Assembly (NCBI GenBank): GCA_007026445.1
Contig: VDMD01000005.1
Span: 868,001-932,000 of the forward strand
From: Schizophyllum amplum
Lineage: Eukaryota; Basidiomycota; Agaricomycetes; Agaricales; Schizophyllaceae
Direction of reading: 5' to 3'
Length of the DNA: 64,000 nucleotides
Shown here: positions 1 through 11,778 of the stretch, in pieces
How the letters are laid out: every line of letters starts with the position of its first letter
Numbering within the stretch: position 1 is the stretch's first letter
The notes under the pieces: generated by a model
The model's database searches: none
What the model was told of the DNA's origin: nothing
What the model saw: only the letters and a program-made list of their open reading frames with translations
Translations under genes and position numbers: made by a program

Positions 1-631
1 TGACGTGTCCGCGTTCTGCCCGGGTGAAAGAACTTGGCGTGTAGTGTGCGACTCTTCCGTCAGTCATGGAGTACGAGCTAGAGCGCATATGGGTGGTCAT
101 GGAGAGGAAGCCTGGCTGTGGCGAGTTAGATGGGCTCATTTGGATCGCATGTACTCATATTTTACCAGACCCTTGTGTCATCAACGAGTGGCTAGTGGCT
201 ACCGTGCACAATTCATGGACCGGCGCCATGGTCAGTTTCGAGAACCTTCTGCGTGGCTTGATGGACCCAAGCCTGATGTGCAGTCATTAGCAATTCCATT
301 CAAAGACTAAGCGAGGACTCCAGAGACTCAAAAGACTCAAGAGGACGTACAATAGTACAATAGGACGGCTGTGGTCGACCAAGGAAAGTCGAACGTGGCC
401 CCGGCGCGCTTAGCCTTGGCTTCGGCTTAGCTTCCCGATCCGGCGATGATGAATTTGACGGTGGCGAAAACGAGAACCGCACCGGTCGGGGCCGTCCAGT
501 CGCCGTGCGTCCTTTATTCCCCATCACCCGCCTCTTCTCAGATCGTCCCCCTGCCCCCTTCCGCCTTTCAAGCGCCCTTTCTCCTCCTCACATCTCTGCC
601 AGGCGAACCCGCGACCTAAATCCTCCTTATC
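1..631. other. Left-edge intergenic region and ZIP gene promoter
   Basis: No supported gene is seen. Open frames here are short, have no protein-like composition and no splice partners. From about 500 onward the top strand becomes pyrimidine-rich (runs of CCTCTTC and CCCCTG), which is typical of the region just upstream of fungal start codons and fits a promoter or 5' leader for the ZIP transporter starting at 632. Confidence 0.5.
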
Positions 632-2291
632 ATGTCGGAGTCGAGCATGTCGTCCGCCACGAGCTTATTGCCATCCGCGACCGCCGCCACCGCTGCCGTG
701 GTAGCTGGGTGCGACGCGGTGACGGTGACGGACACGCACCTGCCGCTAAGGATTGCGGCGATCTTCATCATTCTCGTCGGTGCGACGGGCGGCGCTCTCT
801 TCCCCGTGTTGGCGCGGAGGTCACGGTGGCTCAAGGTCCCGGCAGGCGTATTCAGGTGCGTTCTTTGTTAATCACGGGTGGAGGAAAGAAGCTGACGGTT
901 GCTTTCATGCTTTCCGATTGTCATGTTGCTGCCTTCCTCTACCCTCGACATGCGCACACTACCTTCCTCTCAGCTTCGCCAAGTACTTCGGATCTGGAGT
1001 CATAGTGAGCCCTCACCCCCCTTCGTACTTCTGCCTAGCTGACCCACTCGTTCACAGATAGCGACAGCCTTCATCCACCTCCTTGCACCCGGCATCGAAG
1101 CTCTCGAGTCTGAATGCTTATCCGAAGGCTGGCGGCAGTACCCATACGCCCTCACCTTCTGCATGGTCAGCATATTCGGCATCTTCCTCACCGAGCTGGT
1201 GGCCTTCCGTTGGGGAACGAGCAAGTTAGCGAAATTAGGCCTTCATCATGGTGCGTCCGAGCCGCTTCTGACCTGGTGTCAACTCTGTCGTGATGTCACC
1301 TCCATATCTGTGTCGCATTCCTTTTCACTATCGTCAGGCTTACACTCCCTTTATAGATGCGCATGGCCACGACGCCGGGTCGCACGCCGCCCATGGACCT
1401 GAGGGGCGGCTAGCGGCATCAGCAGAGGAGGATGTCGAAGCCATGCCTGAGAAGACTGAAAGGAGTCTTTCCCGGGAGGATAACGAGGCCTCGGTGGACG
1501 ACATCGAAATTCACAAACGTCCACAAAGCAATCACCGCCACCACCATCACATTAATGAGGAGAGGGGCGGTGAATCACACTCATCCATCGGACAAGTTAT
1601 TGGCGTGGCGATCCTGGAATTTGGTGTCATACTGCATAGGTGGGTGCTGCGAACGTTAGCCCCGCGAATGGCATTGTGCTGACCTCTTCGCAGTATTCTG
1701 ATCGGCCTCACACTTGCTGTCGACGAATCATTCACCACCCTCTTCATCGTTATAACTTTGCACCGTACGTCCCAGTACTTCCTGTGCAGACTACAACTCA
1801 CTCCGAACATACAGAAACCTTCGAGGGCCTCGGTATCGGCTCCCGGCTAGCTTACATGCAACTGCCACCACGATACAACTGCATCCCCATCGTGGCTGCC
1901 CTGGTGTATGGGATGACCACGCCGCTGGGGCTGGCAGTAGGTTTGGGCGTCCGCACAACGTAAGTTGCTCTCTCATTATTTCTTGACGACTGGCTCACGC
2001 ACAAATAAAGCTATAACCCCGCCAGCGCGAACGCCGCGATTGTGAGCGGCGTATTGGACTCTGTGAGTGCGGGCATCCTGATGTACACGGGTTTGGTGGA
2101 GGTGAGTTTCCGCGCAGTCAATCTTGCGCGTCAGGGTCGGTGCTGAGCTGACGATGGAATTGCAGCTCCTCGCACACGAATTCCTATTCAACAAGGAGAT
2201 GATGAGCGCATCGAACAAGCACGTGTTGTATGCCCTCGGGTCAATGTTTCTCGGATGCGCGGTCATGGCGCTACTTGGGCGGTGGGCCTGA
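632..2291 (+). CDS. ZIP-family zinc/iron transporter
   Basis: This spliced gene encodes a plasma-membrane or vacuolar metal-ion (probably Zn2+) transporter of the ZIP (ZRT/IRT) family. Exon 1 (632-855) carries a Ser/Ala-rich N-terminus and the first membrane helix. Exon 2 (974-1003) and exon 3 (from 1058) give the ZIP signature IATAFIHLLAPG. The loop between helices 3 and 4 is the usual His-rich metal-binding stretch, with HGHDAGSHAAHG and NHRHHHHINEE. The conserved helix IV-V region follows (SSIGQVIGVAILEFGVILHS, then LAVDESFTTLFIVI), with the remaining helices encoded to 2291. The start is the first ATG in a protein-like frame. The family assignment is firm; the metal specificity and the exact membrane are inferred. 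The Glu in EFGVILHS stands where many family members have His-Glu-Phe-Ser-His-like motifs. Confidence 0.9.
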
Positions 2292-2427
2292 TCAGCGTCG
2301 ATGTTTTGTTGGGGGATGATCATATTGGTCTTCTGTGGACCTTCGCTGGGATGAACATCGACCTTCGCTAGGACGACTATGCCCGGCCGTCGCTGGACGC
2401 CTGTACCCGCCAGCGCTAATTTTTCGA

Positions 2428-2763
2428 CGAAGAAGCCAGACATGTACCTTTTATCTGTTCACGGACTACTTATTCGCAGAGTCAAGTTAGATACCACACA
2501 CATATTTGTACTATAGCACAACACAAAAGTATAGCTTAGCCGTCACGTACTTGTAGCGATACTAATGCGCGCGAAGCACATTCACTGATCTTGCCGTGGT
2601 CAGCGATATTCTGGCTGTACTTATCGTCACCAGTGACCAGTGCCTTTAGTTGTGGGCTCGTTGTAGGTCCACCTCCGGAAGTTCGGCCCCCTTGTGGCGC
2701 GCAGCGGCGCAGGGCCCGATCGCGCCGCTTGACCGCAACTGGACTGGGCAAAGCCTTCCCAAA
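2428..2763. repeat. Intergenic direct repeat, copy 1
   Basis: This block is a diverged direct repeat of 5484-5770. Shared stretches in the same order include GAAGAAGCCA, CTACTTATTCG, TATAGCTTAGCCGTCACGTA, TAATGCGCGC, TTGATCTTGC/CTGATCTTGC and CCGGAAGTTCGGCCCCCTT, then a GGACTGGGCAAAGCCTT-like tail. Weaker similarity extends upstream to about 2375. Copy 2 lies directly in front of ERV1, so the block looks like a duplicated ERV1 upstream region. The MITE begins immediately after copy 1. Confidence 0.75.
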
Positions 2764-3189
2764 TAGGGACGTTCAGAATTAAAACCGGCGACACCGGTTT
2801 CGGTTTCGACCGCAGGTTACGGTTTGTCGGCAAGTCCCGAAAGACCTCGCGCGCGACGCGCACAGCGGCGAGGCCTGCGGGGGCCTCGCGCGCCCCCAAC
2901 GCGCCGACGGCGCCGCCGTCCCATTATCAGGCATTTGCTGGCTTATACTGGTCGTACATGCACATGAAAGGTATCCTACTGAGTAATGTGACGTCTGAGT
3001 ACAACAACCTGGCCCTCTGCTCGTCGTCCGGGACTTTCCGGTAAGGCGAAGAGAGGGCGGCGTCGTCTGGGGAGGCGCGGGGGACATCGATCACGTCGTG
3101 CGCGAGCTCCTGCGGGATTTGCCGGCAAACCGTAAACCTGCGGTCGAAACCGAAACCGGCGTCGCCGGTTTCACTTCTGAACGTCCCTA
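2764..3189. mobile_element. MITE with about 75-bp terminal inverted repeats and TA target duplication
   Basis: The ends are near-perfect inverted repeats. The left arm from 2766 begins GGGACGTTCAGAA and continues through ACCGGTTTCGGTTTCGACCG to about 2840. The right arm (about 3113-3187) is its reverse complement with roughly five mismatches and one indel. A TA dinucleotide flanks each end (2764-2765 and 3188-3189), as expected for Tc1/mariner-type MITEs or other TA-inserting elements. The 422-bp body is GC-rich and the second half of each arm is also partly inverted. Open frames inside it show no transposase motif, so it is non-autonomous. Its right end touches the ATG of the next gene. Confidence 0.88.
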
Positions 3190-5325
3190 ATGTTTGATAA
3201 CGCGAAGAGTGAGCGCTCCCAGTCGTTCCTCCCTCGTCCATTCCACTTACCAACCTTCTTCTTGCCCCGTAGTCATTCACCTATCCGATGCGGAACTTGT
3301 GGCTCTCAAGTTCCTCGGTCCTGGTCAGAATCTTCGTCTCTGCGCCCGGTTATCCCTCACTTATCGTCACGCCTCTTAGCCGCTGTTCCTCAGGTTGTGG
3401 ACTTTATCGAGGCGATCAGGAAGGTCCCTAAGCAGTTCGAATGTGAGTAACTCCGTTGATTTTCTTTTCCGTCCCTACAGGACATCTATCAACTTCGTTT
3501 TAGGGGTTACCGTCTTCCAAGTCCAGTGCCTCAGCGCCCACTTGAAGTTTCACCCCACCGCTCCTGCCTCAGCAGGCTCGCCTGCGTCCAGCGAGGCTAC
3601 ACTTCTCTCCAACTTTTCCGAGACGACAGCTGCCGTGCCAGGCCTCGTCTCGCTCTTCGAGCGTGTCCACTTCTACACTGGCGTATCTGAGGACCATCCG
3701 CTTCTCCTCCACCGCTCCGATCTTCTCCAGCGTCCCTTCGTCATCCCTCAGGAGAGGCACTCCGTCATCCCAGAGAAGACCGCTCACGGGGTCCACCACC
3801 CGATCCTCAAAAACAGGTTTTGGAAGGAGACCGTTGCTCCAGAAATCATTGCGCTGCTTCAGAAGGAGAGCCGTGGCGTTCGCCTCTCTACGATGCTGCC
3901 GGTCCGCTTCTCCACTCCTGATGAAGACGGCAAGGATGTCTTCGACGACCACTTCGTGCTCTGGATCTCCGTCCATCCCAACATCACTAAGGAGACCTCT
4001 TGCCGCGACGCGAGCGCCGACATTCTAGCCATCTTCGCCAAGCACGGCATCCAAGATGTGGCTGTCCACTGGATCGAAGGCGCTGTCGAGTCCTTCGCCG
4101 GTCCCCCTCCCATGATGCGCGTTGTCCGGGACACGGACCCGACCCACTGGATCCGCCGAGCTCTGACGGCTGTATTAGGCTTTCCCCTCGCAGCGGAGGC
4201 GTTGGCGAACGTCGATGCGCAGGGCTCGCTCGGTCTGTTCTTTCACGAGGGCATGGACCGGCGCGGTAAAAAGAGCACGAGGGTCATGGCGCTCACGAAC
4301 AAGCACGTCACCTCCTACCACACCACGCGGGACTATGAGTACAGCGGACGCCCTGGTGCTCCTCAGCAGTTCATTCGTAATTGCGGCGGTCGTCGGTTCC
4401 AGCACATCGTCAACGAGACGCGCGCCCTTATTGCCACCAAGCTTGGTGACACCCAGCTCTTCGCTGAGCAGCTTACTGAATTGTCGGCGAAGCAGAAATC
4501 TGAAGACGAGGAGGTAGCAGCAGACGAAGAGGTGGATCTGGAGAGGAAGCAAGAGGACTTGCAGAGGGCGGAAAAGGATGCTGTCAAGCTGAGCGACTTC
4601 CTCCAGCTCCTCAACTCGACTTGGAGCGACGCCTACCAGCGTATCATTGGATTCCTCGATTGGGCTCCCAAGATCGCCAAGGGTCTCGACCACCGCCGCT
4701 ACACTCGTGACCTCGGTGTCATCGTGCTCGACGAAGATAAGTTCAAGGACAACTTCAAAGGAAACTTCATCTATCTTGGTGAGTATTGATGTTGTCTCTT
4801 TTTTCTTCATCGAATAAACCTGTAACTTCAGCAGGAAAGTATACCCGCAACGAGATCAAATCGTTCTTCTATCCCAACGCCGCCAACCCACCCTCGTTCA
4901 AGTATCCGAACGACCATCTCTTTAGGCTCTTGGGTTGTGTTGACGCCGACGGCCTGGCCACTCCGCACTTTATGGACGACAATAACAACGCTTGCTTCAT
5001 CGTTGCCAAGAACGGGCAGTCGACCGATCTCACCTTTGGTCGTTTCTCGGAGCTAGAGGCGTATACGTGTGACCAGTTCGGTAATGATTCCTGGGAGGTC
5101 GCGGTCTTCAATTTCAGCAAGAAGCACGGTAACTTTTCCGGCAAAGGCGACTCTGGCGCAGCCATCTTTAACGCCGACGGCAAATTGGTCGCCATCTTGC
5201 ATTCCGGTATGCCTCGTGCAATGTCCAACCACGTTACGTTCGGTACTCCCGGTCACTACGTCGTAGAGCTCGTCAAGGGACAGTATCCCCACGCCGACTT
5301 TGACCGACTCAAGTTCGACGCCTGA
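3190..5325 (+). CDS. Trypsin-like (PA-clan) serine protease-like protein, about 673 aa
   Basis: Three exons are predicted: 3190-3442, 3504-4778 and 4832-5325. Splice joins keep frame, and the last acceptor has an alternative 3 nt downstream that also keeps frame. The C-terminal half has features of a chymotrypsin-fold domain: a His in ALTNKHV near residue 352 and a Ser in GKGDSGAAIF near residue 617, followed by a GKLVAILHSG strand as in S1-type folds. Between them lies a charged, probably coiled-coil insertion (EDEEVAADEEVDLERKQEDL). No signal peptide is visible, so it is probably intracellular. The catalytic Asp was not identified with certainty, and activity is unproven. The N-terminal 340 residues match nothing I recognise. 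The only in-frame ATG in exon 1 sits directly after the MITE, so the native promoter or N-terminus may have been replaced. The gene is bracketed by two copies of an intergenic repeat. Confidence 0.65.
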
Positions 5326-5483
5326 AGTCTCGAAGTTTTTCCTTTTGTCCTCAACTCTATCATCACTATGTTTTCTCCTCGACTCCCTGTATCGGATGTT
5401 CGTTGGCTCCAAACACGTGTTCCTTCCACGGCCAATTCGCTGCGAACGTCCCTGCCCATGCTTTTCTATACTGATGGTCGAGC

Positions 5484-5770
5484 CTGAAGAAGCCAAACAT
5501 GTCACTGCTACGCTGTTTATATCTGTCCGCGAACTACTTATTCGCCGTCAAGATTACACGCATGTATTGTACTACAGCTCAACACGAAACTATAGCTTAG
5601 CCGTCACGTACTTACTTGTAGCCATCCTAATGCGCGCAATCCATTGATCTTGCTCCAGTGGCCAGCGATTCAGGCTGTCCTGTACTTGTGTTTACCGGAA
5701 GTTCGGCCCCCTTTGCCGAGCGAGTGCACCCGATCGGACCGGGCAGAGTCTTGCTCAGCAATCACCATAA
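5484..5770. repeat. Intergenic direct repeat, copy 2 (ERV1 upstream region)
   Basis: This is the second copy of the block at 2428-2763, in the same orientation. It shares TATAGCTTAGCCGTCACGTA and CCGGAAGTTCGGCCCCCTT, with small indels and substitutions between the copies. It occupies the promoter position of ERV1 (start 5815) and the 3' flank of the protease-like gene (end 5325). Confidence 0.75.
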
Positions 5771-5814
5771 ATTAGGCGCGCAAGGTCGTATTCCGTCCTT
5801 CCTTCCACTTCCCC

Positions 5815-6411
5815 ATGGCCGCCGACTCCGAATCCCACCCTTCTACTAGCCAGCAGCGGCTGCCGCCGGGCATGGTGATGGGCCCTGACGGCAAGCCCTG
5901 CAAGGTCTGCAGCGCCTGGCGCGACTGGAAGCCGCCTAAGGATCCCTCCAAGGCTACGTCTTCCAAGGCATCCTCGTCGACCGATCAATCCTCTGCAGCC
6001 GCATCCCCCTCCTCCACAGCCGCTGCCGTCGTCGCTAGCCTCGCCGTCGCGGCCGCCGCGCGCCGCGACTGCCCGCCTGACGTCGAGTCCCTCGGCCGCG
6101 CGACCTGGTCCTTCCTGCACACCACCGCCGCGTACTACCCCGAGCGTCCTACCGCACGGCAGCGCGCGCACATGCTCTCGCTCATCCATGCCCTCCCCGT
6201 GCTTTACCCGTGCTCGCATTGTGCGGGCGACTTCGATGAGGACGTGAAGGGGAACCCGCCAGACGTGAGCTCGCGCGGCGCGCTGAGCCGCTGGCTGTGC
6301 GAGCGACATAACGCGGTGAATGAGAAGCTGGGGAAGACGCGGTTTGACTGTGCTATCGAAAGCACGGATGCGCGGTGGAAGGATGGGCCGGCGGACGGGA
6401 GCTGTGATTAG
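5815..6411 (+). CDS. ERV1: FAD-linked sulfhydryl oxidase Erv1/ALR
   Basis: This single-exon gene encodes a 198-residue mitochondrial intermembrane-space sulfhydryl oxidase that reoxidises Mia40 in the disulfide-relay import pathway. The N-terminus has the shuttle disulfide CKVC near residue 30 and a Ser/Ala-rich flexible linker. The catalytic domain follows from about residue 84: CPPDVESLGRATWSFLHT, then the FAD-proximal redox pair CSHC near residue 136, the conserved HNAVNEKLGK motif and the structural C-x(n)-C pair ending in FDCAIE. Both length and motif order match Erv1/ALR. The ATG at 5815 is the first in frame. The upstream region is the copy that is also found at 2.4-2.8 kb. Confidence 0.93.
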   Translation: MAADSESHPSTSQQRLPPGMVMGPDGKPCKVCSAWRDWKPPKDPSKATSSKASSSTDQSSAAASPSSTAAAVVASLAVAAAARRDCPPDVESLGRATWSFLHTTAAYYPERPTARQRAHMLSLIHALPVLYPCSHCAGDFDEDVKGNPPDVSSRGALSRWLCERHNAVNEKLGKTRFDCAIESTDARWKDGPADGSCD

Positions 6412-6867
6412 GAAGGGGCGTTAGAGGTGCGTGATCACTGATAATACTTGACTAGTCTTGCTGATGTGCGTGTACAGATTGCCTGCACATGTCAATGGTA
6501 GAATACGGGAGCCATGGGAGCAATACACATATCACCATTCTTTGCAAGTGAGTTTGACGGCTTGAGATACTTGAGGCCCGGTCAGACCTGGAAGCCGTGC
6601 TTTCGTCTCCGAATATACACAGCGCGGTTGGAATTTCTGCGAAAGGATCGCACGCAAGCCACCAGTCAAGGGTACACCGAGACAGGACCCCTGACAATAC
6701 GCACATAGGCCTGTTTTGGGTGCGGATAGAATTGGGCAACTCAAAAATGAGGCCACTTCATTCTGCGGATAGAATTGGGCATGGGCCGGCCGCAGGCCTG
6801 TCGAAAATATGCGGATAGAATTGGGCGACCTCAAGGAGGCCTCCGCGGGTGCGGATAAAAAATGGCC

Positions 6868-6932
6868 GGTCAGAGGCTCGAACCCCGCAAAACCTGAAGA
6901 ATACTCCCGCGTAACCGCTATCCTATAATCGC
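6868..6932 (-). repeat. tRNA-like head with A and B boxes (possible SINE or tRNA relic)
   Basis: On the minus strand TAGGATAGCGGTTA (6925-6912) matches a tRNA A box at most positions, and GGGGTTCGAGCC (6886-6875) matches the B box. They are about 40 nt apart, which is tRNA-like spacing. The acceptor and T stems do not pair, so it is not a functional tRNA. On this strand the head is followed by the 17-nt repeats in inverse form. A tRNA-derived SINE is the best guess. Confidence 0.45.
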
Positions 6933-7130
6933 TCACTTAGCAGCCACTGCCAGCACGGCTGTGCCAATTCTTACATACTGGCTAAGTTCCAGCCCGAAAA
7001 TGAGCCCAAACCACCGGACCCGCCACTCCGAACCCAAAGAGCAAGGAAACTGGGCTCACCGCTTCAGAAACTCGCGGCAAACACCGTGGTATCGGCCCTC
7101 TATCGGGCTCAAACATAGCTCTAGAGCTCT

Positions 7131-7162
7131 CACAGCGCCACCGGCGCTGTGAAAAAAAAAAA
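7131..7162. repeat. Perfect 9-bp hairpin followed by an A11 run
   Basis: CACAGCGCC (7131-7139) and GGCGCTGTG (7143-7151) form a 9-bp stem with a 3-nt loop, followed by eleven A at 7152-7162. It sits between the two clusters of the 17-nt repeat. It could be the tail of a retroposed element or a chance palindrome. Confidence 0.6.
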
Positions 7163-7791
7163 CGAGATTTCTGGAAATTTTTAGGGATTTTTGGAGGCCT
7201 CAGCGCATATGCGGATAGAAATGGGTACCCCGGGGACGTCTCTGCAAAATGCGGATAGAATTGGCCAGAAACACCCAAAATCGGTGCGGATAGAACTGGT
7301 CACAAAGCCAAATTTTGCGAAGAGGCCTCTCAGCCTATTGTCAGGGGTCCTACCGAGACACGGTTCCTCGCAGATAAATCTGAAGAGAACACTGCATTCA
7401 TCCACCTCAGCCCAGAATACAGATGCCCGTGGCCGCGATACTGGGCTGTATGAGCTCTTCATGCATCCCATCCATTCCACGGGCAGGAGCCTTGGAACTG
7501 GAGACCGGAACTACTAAGGGTTTTTCTATGGCTGACGAGGCAAGCTCCCTTTCCTGGCCTAATCCTTGGGATACGTATGCAGGAATATCATCTGTAGAGA
7601 TATATCCATGCTTTCATAGCGACACAAAGTCGTGCTATATACAACGCGAAAGTACTGTAACTCAGAGTCAGAGCTCTTTTAACCCAAAGTCGAACAATAG
7701 ACACGTGAGCGCGGAGGCATTGACAGGGCCGGTTGCGCTGACGGGCGCCCCAGAGATCAGTATATCACACTCGCTTCTTGCCTTCGCGACA

Positions 7792-10010
<2,219 letters not shown>

Positions 10011-10745
10011 CAGGCCGTGCCCTCATCGACGCGCTGAACGCGGCGGAGTTACATGAAGAATATCTGCGTACGTCGGGAGTCTCATCTCATACAGGGACTG
10101 CTGACCAGGAGCACGCAGGGACTGATCTATTTATCGCAATCTATGTAGCATTAGGAAATATACAGTACGGATGGCATTGCGGTGCCGCAAGAACTTCCCT
10201 GGAGGGTCCGCTGTTGAGGCGTGTGGGAAGGGTGCCTCAAGTCCATGAAAAGGGTTCGAGCCAGGTTCGAGCTCGCAGCGCGTTCTCTTCCCATCCGCCA
10301 ATGGCCATTGTCGGCCTGTTTGTCGTGTTCGTCTTCGGCATGTTCATTTTCGAGGTCTGGCCGCTTCGTTCGCGTCTCAGGGGGCACTGCCCAAGGGAGA
10401 AGCGAGGGTATGGTGCCATCGACAAACCTTACATGCATACGCGGCGGGCGGTCGACGGCCAGGTCGGACTTTGACCTACGGGCCTGTGTCTTCGATGTAT
10501 GGGCGGCTTCACGGCGGCAGGGCTCGATGATCCGCGACGTGTGTACCAGGCAGCTGGAATGCATGTCATGGGATGAAGGGCGGGGATAGACCCATGCTAC
10601 GAAAGCCAGTCCTGCCCTGCGCCTCCGCCATATAAAAGGCGGGGGCCGACTTGTTTAACAACCCAGTACACTCGTAGGCGTTCAACGTGAAGCTTACGCA
10701 AAATTTTCCTCCCCCTCTCTATACACTTCGCAACTCCCATCCAAA
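10011..10745. other. Intergenic region with TATA-containing promoter
   Basis: No gene is supported here. It holds the GH47 3' flank and the promoter of the small secreted protein. A clear TATAAAA lies at 10631-10637, about 110 nt before the ATG at 10746. Confidence 0.55.
10631..10637 (+). promoter_or_regulatory. TATA box of the small secreted protein gene
   Basis: TATAAAA precedes the ATG by about 110 nt. A strong TATA box is common for highly or conditionally expressed secreted-protein genes in fungi. Confidence 0.6.
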
Positions 10746-11441
10746 ATGCTCGCATCCATCTACCCCGCCTACCTCGCTCTGGCATCTTTGGTGAGCTCTT
10801 GCAATCTATATCTATAGCGAACTGAATGGCTGATCATCAAGGCAGGTTTTTGCCACCCCTTCGCCACGCCAGGGGGCGTGCACCGGACTTGATCACAGCG
10901 ACAAGTTCACCTTGAACGCCATCTACGCCGACGGGACCGGTCCTGTCCCACTCAAGTTCATCGATAGCGGTACGGTGCCGCATGTTGGATGGGCGCTTTT
11001 GACGGTGCACTATCTTGTTGATCCTCCGAAATGCCAGCTCATTTATTGCGATCTAGGCGTGCCCATCGTGTAGTAACAGCTTCGCATACTCGACGCTTGC
11101 CGCGGGCGTGTGGCATCCGTACGCGAGCGAGTACCAGAAACCGGTGTCGTGGCCCCTTATCGCGGGCGAGTCACCATCGTTCATCTCAGAGTACCCGTAC
11201 CCTACAGGCTGGGCGGGCTATTGCGCCACGGTGCGTTCTGCGCCTAGAGCTAAAATCAAGGTTGACTGATCGCTCGCAGGACGACGGGTTCCTCGGCGTT
11301 AACGACGACGCCAGCCTCTGGAGTCTTTGCACAAACCAGACATCCGGTCGATTGGATGTTGTGTACAGTCCGGTGGCAAGCCACGCGCACTATGTTGCGA
11401 ACGATTGCGCGTCTGTGAAGATCGAGCTCGTCGATGTATGA
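10746..11441 (+). CDS. Small secreted protein, hypothetical
   Basis: The N-terminus MLASIYPAYLALASL joined to VFATPSPRQG looks like a cleaved signal peptide. The mature part is Cys-containing and acidic: GACTGLDHSDKFTLNAIYADG, then FAYSTLAAGVWHPYASEYQ, then DDGFLGVNDDASLWSLC, ending in ASVKIELVDV. No known enzyme family is recognised; it resembles the many orphan secreted proteins of agaricomycetes. Three introns are needed. The first (after TTG, acceptor GCAG) and the third (donor GTGCGT near 11231) are clean. The second is not: the obvious donor GTACGG near 10971 puts the following exon out of frame. Frame is kept only with a weaker donor GTTCAT about 16 nt upstream. The gene is either correctly spliced there or carries a frameshift. 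Confidence 0.55.
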
Positions 11442-11778
11442 AACGAGCCTGTGGCCGCAGAGGAACAGCTTTTGCCGCTTGTACATGTAGAAGAACGATA
11501 CAGGACGTGGATGCTTGTGAAATATGTCGAGTTATTTAGTAGCCGTGCAAGCTTGTCTCTGGGCGTATTCGGACGGCGCTGATGTTTAGCTTGCAGAAAT
11601 CATGCACCGTGTTACGCCGTTGGTCCCAAAGCTATCCCCGCAAGGAAACAAAAGCGCCGGGAGGTAGGCCCGCGTCGATGATGATGTCACCATGTCATTG
11701 TGCGGAACCTCCTCGAAAACATATCCTCCGCGCGATATATAGCCATGGGATACGATTACAACGACCAAGAACACCATC
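11442..11778. other. Intergenic region upstream of MDR oxidoreductase 1
   Basis: Nothing coding is seen. It is the 3' flank of the secreted-protein gene and the promoter of the MDR gene starting at 11779. A TATATAGCC stretch near 11733 lies about 45 nt before the ATG and may act as a TATA element. Confidence 0.4.

Larger units (their letters stand above)
6721..7301. repeat. Seven dispersed copies of a 17-nt motif, TGCGGATAGAATTGGGC
   Basis: Copies start at 6721, 6764, 6810, 6850, 7210, 7250 and 7285, all in the same orientation. The first three are identical; the others differ at one to four positions, mostly in the last half. Spacing is 35-46 nt within each of two clusters, with a 360-nt gap between clusters. 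The spacers are not alike, so this is neither a simple tandem satellite nor a CRISPR-like array. Confidence 0.85.
6412..7791. other. Gene-free, repeat-rich gap between ERV1 and GH47
   Basis: No coding gene is supported. The gap holds a set of seven 17-nt direct repeats (6721-7301), a tRNA-like pol III head on the minus strand (6868-6932), a perfect 9-bp hairpin followed by 11 A (7131-7162), and a 16-bp inverted pair (6684-6699 and 7336-7351) within wider, degenerate inverted similarity. It is best read as the remains of one or more short mobile elements. Confidence 0.6.

Noticed and set aside
2627..3280. Overlapping minus-strand frames of 90-117 codons through the MITE
   Set aside because: They read across the inverted repeats, lack domains and arise from the GC-rich sequence of the element.
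6721..7301. The 17-nt repeats as a CRISPR-like array
   Set aside because: Spacing is irregular, repeats are degenerate, a 360-nt gap splits them, and the host is a eukaryote.
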